A stretch of DNA of 8,134 nucleotides from NCBI GenBank assembly GCA_002298925.1, contig DBMM01000054.1:1-8134 (forward strand), given 5' to 3'. Under the pieces are notes generated by a model, which made no database searches, was not told the DNA's origin, and saw nothing but the letters and a program-made list of their open reading frames with translations. The translations under genes were made by a program, and so were the position numbers. Below, piece by piece: positions 1-5,287 of this stretch (the stretch's first letter is position 1; each line of letters opens with the position of its first letter). The stretch comes from Geobacter sp. UBA698. GTDB taxonomy: Bacteria; Desulfobacterota; Desulfuromonadia; Geobacterales; Pseudopelobacteraceae.

Positions 1-25
1 ATGCACTCAAGGCGGTGAGGATTGA

Positions 26-61
26 GGCGACGAAGGCATACAAATAGTATGTTGAGGAGCC
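26..61 (+). other. Imperfect hairpin in noncoding left-edge segment
   Basis: Bases 1-150 hold no convincing gene. They do hold a stem-loop that pairs best as a plus-strand RNA or single-stranded DNA. The tip is CATAC (37-41) with GTATG (47-51) around an AAATA loop, and the base is GGC (26-28) with GCC (59-61). Between these, allowing a bulged G at 36, sit one G.T, one A-T and one C-G pair and two tandem GA/AG mismatches (29-30 with 57-58, 32-33 with 54-55). Tandem GA/AG mismatches can form stable sheared pairs in RNA; the minus strand would have CT/TC mismatches there instead. From memory, the segment resembles intergenic elements dispersed in Geobacter-type genomes, which I cannot verify. 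The pairing is visible, but any function is inference. Confidence 0.35.
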
Positions 62-150
62 AAAGACGAACCAACGAAGAGGGCGCTTTGATATGGAAAT
101 GGAATAAGCGGATACCTGGAGACGTGAAGCCGACACCTACTGCCTGCACA

Positions 151-190
151 AAACAAAAAAGGGGGGGCGATCCGGTTTGGATCGCCCCCC
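151..190 (-). terminator. Strong intrinsic terminator closing the murA-his operon
   Basis: A perfect 12-bp GC-rich stem pairs 162-173 with 179-190 around a five-base loop. In the minus-strand transcript it is followed by six U, a G and three more U (from 160 down to 151). It starts 35 bases past the hisB stop codon. Read on the plus strand the stem is followed by only four T, so it acts mainly on leftward transcripts. Its position shows that hisB is the last gene of the operon. Confidence 0.93.
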
Positions 191-225
191 TTTTAATTGA
201 ACACTACTCCAAGGTCAGAGAATTG

Positions 226-813
226 CTAGAGCACACCCTTGGTGGACATGACCCCCTTCACCCGCGGGTCGAGCTGGCTGGCCGCGTCCAAGGCACGGGC
301 GAAGGCCTTGAAGCAGGCCTCGATGATGTGGTGCACGTTATCACCATACATGACGTTGATGTGCAGGTTCAATCCGCAATGATTGGTAAAGGCCTGGAAG
401 AATTCCCGGGCCAGTTCCACGTCGAAATCGCCGATTTTCACCTTGGGCAGGTTCACATGGTAGACCAGATAGGGACGACCGGAGATGTCGACCGCCACAC
501 TGGCCAGGGTTTCATCCATCGGCACCGTGGCCTGACCATAGCGCCGAATCCCCTTTTTGTCCCCCAGGGCCTGCTTGAAGGCCTCACCCAGTACGATGCC
601 GATATCCTCCACGGTATGGTGAAAATCGATATCGATGTCGCCGCTGGCCTCCACCGTCAGGTCGAACAGGCCATGCCGGGAAAACAGGTTCAGCATGTGA
701 TCGAGAAACGGAACCGAGGTACAGATTTGTGCCTGGCCGGTACCATCCAAATCCAGAGCCAGCTTGATCCTGGTTTCCTGTGTGATTCGCTCAATCGTTG
801 CAGTTCGTGACAC
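226..813 (-). CDS. hisB: Imidazoleglycerol-phosphate dehydratase
   Basis: This enzyme dehydrates imidazole glycerol phosphate to imidazole acetol phosphate, a middle step of histidine synthesis in the cytoplasm. The 195-residue protein is the usual length of the single-domain form. It lacks the histidinol-phosphatase domain fused to HisB in enteric bacteria, so a separate phosphatase must exist elsewhere. Family motifs are complete: FLDHML (36-41), DFHHTVED (63-70), MDET (99-102), TNHCG (143-147) and DNVHHIIEA (158-166); their His and Glu residues bind the two catalytic manganese ions. The start is GTG, preceded by GGGAGG (819-824) with a five-base spacer. It lies 62 bases after hisC, the widest spacing inside the operon, and is followed directly by the operon terminator. 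Identification is secure. Confidence 0.97.
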   Translation of the reverse strand: MSRTATIERITQETRIKLALDLDGTGQAQICTSVPFLDHMLNLFSRHGLFDLTVEASGDIDIDFHHTVEDIGIVLGEAFKQALGDKKGIRRYGQATVPMDETLASVAVDISGRPYLVYHVNLPKVKIGDFDVELAREFFQAFTNHCGLNLHINVMYGDNVHHIIEACFKAFARALDAASQLDPRVKGVMSTKGVL

Positions 814-818
814 AAACG

Positions 819-845
819 CCTCCCTTCCTTAAACCTGCGAGGTTT
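819..845 (-). promoter_or_regulatory. hisB ribosome binding site with small hairpin upstream
   Basis: GGGAGG at 819-824 is a near-consensus Shine-Dalgarno, five bases before the GTG start of hisB. Just upstream, AAACCT (840-845) pairs with AGGTTT (831-836) across a three-base loop. There is no T-run after it, so it is not an intrinsic terminator. It might shield the message or mark an end left by RNA processing, but that is a guess. Confidence 0.5.
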
Positions 846-875
846 TGAAAACATCGCCGGATTGACATAATACTA

Positions 876-1928
876 TCAGCCGATTTCCTTGATGGCCGCC
901 AGCGTCCGCTCCATCTCACTGCGTGTTCCGATCGAGATCCGCAAGCCTTGACACAAAAGCGGGTCCGAAAAATGACGCACCAGGATCTTGCGGGCATAGA
1001 GACCTTCATAGATCCGCTTGCCGTCCCGATCAGGCGGCGTGGCAAAGACGTAGTTGCCTTGTGACGGAATGACATTGTACCCTATGGCCCGCAATTCAGC
1101 GGAGAACCACTCGCGCGTCTCAAGGATCTTGCGGCAACATTCCCGCAGATGTTCCTGGTCCTTGAGCGCCGCCACGCAGGCGGCTTGGGCCAGACGGTCA
1201 AGGTTGTAATGATCGCGGATCTTGTCCAACGCCGCGATGACTTCCGGACGGGCAATGGCCAGTCCCAGGCGCATACCTGCCAAGGCATAGCTCTTGGACA
1301 GGGAACGGGTTACCACCACGTTATCGTATTTTTTTACCAGTTCCAGAGCGTTGAATTCTGCAAAGTCGGCATAGGTTTCGTCCAACACCAGCATTCCGAG
1401 GCAACGCTGCGCAAGTTCCTCAATGTACTCCAGGGGAAAGGCCGGACCGAGCGGTGCATTGGGAGTTGTGAGAAAAAAAATCTTTCCCTCATAGCGTTCA
1501 GGGAAACCGGCGATGCGGAAATCATCCGTCAAGCCGAAGGTCCGCACTCGTGCCCCCTGGATCTCCGCCAAGGTGGCATAGTAGGAGTAGGATGGGTGAA
1601 CGTAAGCGATCTCATCCCCTTCGCCTGCAAAGGCACGGATCAGGTTATTCAGCACCTCGTCCGAGCCGTTGGCCATAATGATCCAGGCTGGGTCGAAACC
1701 GTAGAGTTCGGAGGCTGTCTCGCGCAACAGCTGGCTGGATGCAGAGGGATAGGTATGCAGGCTGGAACCATCGGAACCCAGTTCCGCCAGAATGGCCTCC
1801 ACAACCTTCGGTGACGGCGGATAGGAGTTCTCATTGGTGTTGATTTTGATCCATGACGCGATGTCCGGGGGCTGATAGCCGGGGACATAACCTTTCATGG
1901 CAGCGATGTTGGGACGCAGGCGACTCAT
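876..1928 (-). CDS. hisC: Histidinol-phosphate aminotransferase
   Basis: This is a cytoplasmic, pyridoxal-phosphate-dependent aminotransferase of fold type I, class I/II. It transfers an amino group from glutamate to imidazole acetol phosphate to give histidinol phosphate. At 350 residues it has normal family length. Visible motifs are NTNEN (30-34) near the N-terminus, NGSDEVL (87-93), PNAP (156-159) with the cofactor-contacting Asn157, DETYADF (183-189) with Asp183 and Tyr186, SLSKSYALAGMRLG with the Schiff-base Lys212 and phosphate-binding Arg219, and GLRISIG (328-334) with the substrate-carboxylate Arg330. The ATG overlaps the hisD stop in an ATGA and has an excellent GGAGG at 1936-1940 with a seven-base spacer. 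Related aminotransferases act on other amino acids, but the his context settles the role. Confidence 0.96.
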   Translation of the reverse strand: MSRLRPNIAAMKGYVPGYQPPDIASWIKINTNENSYPPSPKVVEAILAELGSDGSSLHTYPSASSQLLRETASELYGFDPAWIIMANGSDEVLNNLIRAFAGEGDEIAYVHPSYSYYATLAEIQGARVRTFGLTDDFRIAGFPERYEGKIFFLTTPNAPLGPAFPLEYIEELAQRCLGMLVLDETYADFAEFNALELVKKYDNVVVTRSLSKSYALAGMRLGLAIARPEVIAALDKIRDHYNLDRLAQAACVAALKDQEHLRECCRKILETREWFSAELRAIGYNVIPSQGNYVFATPPDRDGKRIYEGLYARKILVRHFSDPLLCQGLRISIGTRSEMERTLAAIKEIG

Positions 1929-3223
1929 GGCGTTTCCTCCATCCGCACGGAGACCGATTTAGCGTGGGCCTCCAGCCCTTCCAGTCCGGCAATCCGCACG
2001 ATATCGTTACCCATGCGCTTCAGACCGTTTTCCGAGAAATAGACGATCGACGACTTCTTGACAAAGTCGTCCGTCGAAAGGGGCGAAAAGAAGCGGGCCG
2101 TGCCGCCGGTCGGCAGGGTATGGTTAGGTCCTGCCAGGTAATCACCGGCCGCCTCAGGCGTCCAGTGACCCATGAAAATTGCTCCGGCATTGGTGATCTG
2201 CGGCAGAATCGCGAACGGGTCGTTCACGGCCAGTTCCAGATGTTCCGGTGCAATGCGGTTGGAGAAGGCGATCACTTCTGCAAGAGTTTCGGCTACGATG
2301 ACAGCGCCGTACTTCTCCCACGATGCCCGGGCAATGGCTTCACGGGAGAGCAGTGACAGTTGTCGCTCAACTTCAGCCGCTACTTGCTGGCCGAAGGTGC
2401 GATCAGTGGTGATCAGGATTGATGAGGCCAGCTCGTCATGCTCGGCCTGGGAAAGCAGGTCGGCGGCGATGTGTGCGGAATTGCCGCTACCGTCGCTGAT
2501 AATCAGGATCTCACTCGGTCCGGCGATCATGTCGATACCGACCTGGCCGAAAACCAGCTTCTTGGCGGTGGCGACATAGATGTTGCCCGGTCCGGTGATT
2601 TTGTCAACCTTGGGAATGGTTGCCGAGCCATAGGCCAGTGCCGCCACGGCCTGGGCCCCGCCGATGCGAAAGATACGGTCCACGCCCGATAGTCTGGCGG
2701 CCACCAGCACATGGGGATTGATCTCTCCCCCGGGTGTGGGGGCGACCATGATGATCTCACCCACGCCGGCCACCCGGGCCGGAACGGCGTTCATGATCAC
2801 GCTGGAGGGATAGCTGGCTTTGCCGCCAGGCACATAGATACCGACCCGCGCCAGAGGCGTCACTTTCTGCCCCAGCATCACATCCGGCTCCTCGGTGGAT
2901 AGCCAGGTCTGCTGCTTCTGCTTCTCGTGGAAACGGGTCACCCGCTCGACAGCCAGCTTCAAGGCGGAGATATCGGCTTCTTCAACCTGTTTGAAAGCAG
3001 CCTCGATCTCACTATCCGTTATTTCCAGCTCTGCCACGGATGCCGCTTCCAGGCGGTCGAAGCGGCGGGTCAACTCCAGAACGGCCTCATCACCATGCCG
3101 GCGTACCTGGTTGATAATGTCGACTACGACATGCTCCACCTCGCGACCGGTTTCCTCGCCGCGGGAGAGAATCGTGTCGAACCGTGCCGAAAAATCCTTG
3201 TCGTGGATATCAAGAAATTGCAT
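1925..3223 (-). CDS. hisD: Histidinol dehydrogenase
   Basis: This enzyme performs the last two steps of histidine synthesis, oxidising L-histidinol to L-histidine through histidinal with two NAD+. It is a zinc-dependent cytoplasmic homodimer. The 432-residue length matches the family. Zinc ligands known from the E. coli enzyme have clear counterparts: Gln259 and His262 in SQAEHDE, Asp361 in AGDYLAGPNH and His420 near the C-terminus. The catalytic Glu-His pair is Glu327-His328 in IAPEHLE. Other signatures are GIYVPGG (128-134), GGAQAVAALAYG (188-199), TGPGN (210-214) and AGPSE (234-238). The ATG lies 11 bases after the hisG stop and has AAGGTGA just upstream. Its own end overlaps hisC by four bases, which suggests coupled translation. 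Confidence 0.97.
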   Translation of the reverse strand: MQFLDIHDKDFSARFDTILSRGEETGREVEHVVVDIINQVRRHGDEAVLELTRRFDRLEAASVAELEITDSEIEAAFKQVEEADISALKLAVERVTRFHEKQKQQTWLSTEEPDVMLGQKVTPLARVGIYVPGGKASYPSSVIMNAVPARVAGVGEIIMVAPTPGGEINPHVLVAARLSGVDRIFRIGGAQAVAALAYGSATIPKVDKITGPGNIYVATAKKLVFGQVGIDMIAGPSEILIISDGSGNSAHIAADLLSQAEHDELASSILITTDRTFGQQVAAEVERQLSLLSREAIARASWEKYGAVIVAETLAEVIAFSNRIAPEHLELAVNDPFAILPQITNAGAIFMGHWTPEAAGDYLAGPNHTLPTGGTARFFSPLSTDDFVKKSSIVYFSENGLKRMGNDIVRIAGLEGLEAHAKSVSVRMEETP

Positions 3224-3234
3224 TGTTCACCTTG

Positions 3235-3882
3235 CTAACAGACCTGGAGCACCCGCTCGAGACCCTGGATGATTTCAGAAATACGCTTGTGTTTTGTTTT
3301 GAGGCTGCCCCGGTTGACAATCAGCCGGGTGGTGATCTCTGCAATGGTCTCAACCTCAACCAGACCGTTCTGCTTGAGCGTCTCGCCGGTGGAGACCAGA
3401 TCCACGATCCGTTCCGAGAGGCCGACCAGCGGCGCCAATTCGATTGAGCCGTACAGCTTGATGATCTCCACCTGAATCCCTTTGGCAGCAAAATAGCTCT
3501 CGGCCACATGGGGATACTTGGTGGCGATGCGGATGTGAGACCAGCCGCTGGGATCGTCGTTGCTGGCCAGGTTGGCCGGCTCAGCCACCATCATGCGACA
3601 GTAGCCGAATTTCAGGTCCAGCGGCTCATAGACATCCTTGCTCTGCTCCATCAGGGTGTCCTTGCCGACGATTCCCAGGTCGGCACTGCCGTATTCCACA
3701 TACGTGGGAACGTCAGTGGCCCGCACGATCATGTAGCGCATATTCTCGGCCGGATTTTCAAAAATCAGCTTGCGTGAATCACTGAGCAGTTCCCGGCAGT
3801 CGATGCCGATTTTAGCAAACAGTTCGACAGATTCTTCCAGGATGCGGCCTTTCGGAATTGCAATGGTTATCCAATCTTTCAT
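3235..3882 (-). CDS. hisG: ATP phosphoribosyltransferase, short catalytic form
   Basis: This enzyme joins ATP and PRPP to make phosphoribosyl-ATP, the committed first step of histidine synthesis. At 215 residues it is the short form (HisGS), without the C-terminal histidine-binding regulatory domain of the long form of about 300 residues. Short-form enzymes in known species work as a hetero-octamer with HisZ, a histidyl-tRNA-synthetase-like protein that also confers feedback inhibition. No hisZ lies in this window. Motifs seen are IAIPKGRI (7-14), RATDVPTYVEYGSADLGIVG (54-73) and the PRPP-binding stretch around DLVSTGETL (161-169). The ATG overlaps the murA stop in an ATGA, with a weak GGGTGA upstream, so its translation probably depends on murA. 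Confidence 0.96.
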   Translation of the reverse strand: MKDWITIAIPKGRILEESVELFAKIGIDCRELLSDSRKLIFENPAENMRYMIVRATDVPTYVEYGSADLGIVGKDTLMEQSKDVYEPLDLKFGYCRMMVAEPANLASNDDPSGWSHIRIATKYPHVAESYFAAKGIQVEIIKLYGSIELAPLVGLSERIVDLVSTGETLKQNGLVEVETIAEITTRLIVNRGSLKTKHKRISEIIQGLERVLQVC

Positions 3883-5132
3883 GCTTTCACCCGTTGTATA
3901 TCCGCTCCCAAGCCGGCCAGCTTCTTCTCGATGGATTCATACCCCCGGTCCAGGTGGTAAATGCGGGAAATTTCGCTGGTATTGTCCGCCGCCAGGCCGG
4001 CCAGAATCAGGGAGGCCGAGGCCCGCAGATCGGTGGCCATCACCGGGGCGCCGGACAGCTTCCTGACCCCCTTGACCGTGGCGGTATTGCCTTCCACAGT
4101 GATGTCGGCACCGAAACGAAGCAGCTCGGAAACATGCATGAAGCGGTTCTCGAAGATGTTCTCGGAAACGACGCTGGCACCTTCGGCCACACACATCAAG
4201 GCCATGAACTGGGCCTGCATGTCGGTCGGAAAACCGGGATAGGGCCTGGTCTTGATATTGACACTTTTCAGTTTTCTAGTTCCTTTGACCCGCACCACGT
4301 TGTCACGGCTGGTAATCTCCACACCGGCGTCCTGCAGTTTGAAGACCAGGGCATCCAGATGTTCCAGTTTCATGCCGTGGATCATGATGTCGCCACCGGT
4401 AATGGCGGCCGCGATCATGAAGGTTCCGGCCTCGATCCGGTCCGGCATTACCTCGTATCCGACCGGGGAAAGCTCGGAGACCCCCTGAATCCTGATGGTG
4501 TCGGTGCCGGCCCCTTCGATCTTGGCCCCCATGCGGTTGAGGATCATGCCGAGATCGATGATTTCCGGCTCTCGGGCGGCATTTTCCAGGACAGTTTCCC
4601 CCTTGGCTGTGGCCGCCGCCATCATCAGGTGTTCCGTGCCGCCGACCGTGGAAACGTCGAAATTTATCCGCGCACCCTTGAGATGTTTGGCCTTGGCCTC
4701 GACATAGCCATGCTCCAGGGTGATCTCCGCCCCCAATGCCTGCAGCCCCTTGAGGTGCAGGTTGATCGGGCGGGCACCGATGGCGCAGCCGCCCGGCAGG
4801 GAGACGCGGGCCTTGCCGAAGCGGGCCAGCAGCGGGCCAAGCACCAGCACCGAGGCCCGCATGGTCTTAACCAGGTCGTAGGTGGCCTCGTGACTGTTGA
4901 TGCCGGCGCTGTCGATTTTGACCACATGGCCGTTACCTTCCACTTTTGCGCCCAGCGATTCGAGCACCTTGATGGTGGTATTGATGTCGCGCAAGAAGGG
5001 AACATTACGAATTTCGTTCAGCCCCGGCGCCAGTATGGTCGACACAAAGATCGGCAGGGCCGCATTCTTGGAACCGCTGACCTGCACCGCACCCTTTAGT
5101 TTCTTTCCACCTTTGATTATCAGTTTGTCCAC
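3879..5132 (-). CDS. murA: UDP-N-acetylglucosamine 1-carboxyvinyltransferase
   Basis: MurA transfers enolpyruvate from phosphoenolpyruvate to UDP-GlcNAc, the first committed step of peptidoglycan synthesis, in the cytoplasm; it is the target of fosfomycin. I choose the GTG at 5132 (417 residues) over the in-frame GTG at 5141 because AAAGGTGA sits eight bases before 5132, while nothing suitable precedes 5141. The family N-terminus also fits (start followed by DKLIIKGGKKL), and active-site numbering then falls close to E. coli: Lys22-Asn23 (SGSKNAALP), Cys116 in PGGCAIGARP, Arg121, Asp304 in FPTDMQAQ, Asp368 and Arg370 in TDLRAS, Arg396 in LDRGYE. The loop cysteine is present, so this is the fosfomycin-sensitive type, not the Cys-to-Asp variant. 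The gene heads the his operon and overlaps hisG by four bases. Confidence 0.96.
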   Translation of the reverse strand: MDKLIIKGGKKLKGAVQVSGSKNAALPIFVSTILAPGLNEIRNVPFLRDINTTIKVLESLGAKVEGNGHVVKIDSAGINSHEATYDLVKTMRASVLVLGPLLARFGKARVSLPGGCAIGARPINLHLKGLQALGAEITLEHGYVEAKAKHLKGARINFDVSTVGGTEHLMMAAATAKGETVLENAAREPEIIDLGMILNRMGAKIEGAGTDTIRIQGVSELSPVGYEVMPDRIEAGTFMIAAAITGGDIMIHGMKLEHLDALVFKLQDAGVEITSRDNVVRVKGTRKLKSVNIKTRPYPGFPTDMQAQFMALMCVAEGASVVSENIFENRFMHVSELLRFGADITVEGNTATVKGVRKLSGAPVMATDLRASASLILAGLAADNTSEISRIYHLDRGYESIEKKLAGLGADIQRVKA

Positions 5133-5137
5133 GAATT

Positions 5138-5145
5138 TCACCTTT
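5138..5145 (-). promoter_or_regulatory. murA ribosome binding site
   Basis: AAAGGTGA on the minus strand ends with the GTG at 5141 partly inside it. It therefore serves the next in-frame GTG at 5132, with eight bases between AAAGG and that start. This decides the murA start and rules against the longer reading. Confidence 0.8.
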
Positions 5146-5159
5146 ATGAAAAATGAACC

Positions 5160-5188
5160 ATTTTAGCCCAAGCCCAGCCAGTTGTAAA
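5160..5188 (-). promoter_or_regulatory. Sigma70-type promoter for murA-hisGDCB
   Basis: On the minus strand a -35 box TTTACA (5183-5188, five of six consensus bases) and a -10 box TAAAAT (5160-5165, five of six) are separated by exactly 17 bases. The predicted start of transcription near 5153 gives a leader of about 20 bases that contains the murA ribosome binding site. So short a leader leaves no room for a his leader peptide or attenuator. The promoter lies in the gap after nuoBCD, so the operon can be expressed independently of the nuo genes. Confidence 0.7.
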
Positions 5189-5287
5189 AGGGAAATGTGC
5201 ACATCGGATCATTCTCACAGCACTTCGTGCGTGGAGAAGAGAAACCTGTTCTGAGCTGGGACATCATGCCGGGGGGCTTCTAACTGA

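Noticed and set aside
22..810. Plus-strand open frame running through the terminator and opposite hisB
   Set aside because: It crosses the intrinsic terminator and is antisense to hisB; the N-terminal part has no binding site or recognisable content.
862..890. Plus-strand TTGACA at 862-867 as a -35 box for antisense transcription of hisC
   Set aside because: No -10-like hexamer lies at 16-18 bases downstream, so it is probably chance.
3858..5099. Plus-strand open frame (413 codons) opposite murA
   Set aside because: It is a mirror of the murA codon pattern, with a low-complexity, Gly/His/Gln-rich translation and no family motif.
5216..5235. Small hairpin (GCAC/GTGC) after nuoBCD as a terminator
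   Set aside because: The stem is short with a bulge, and no T-run follows on either strand.
5163..5267. 34-codon minus-strand frame between nuoBCD and murA, with three cysteines
   Set aside because: It has no Shine-Dalgarno, it contains the -35 box and overlaps the -10 box of the murA promoter, and its sequence is not recognisable. It could be a relic of a lost gene but cannot be supported.
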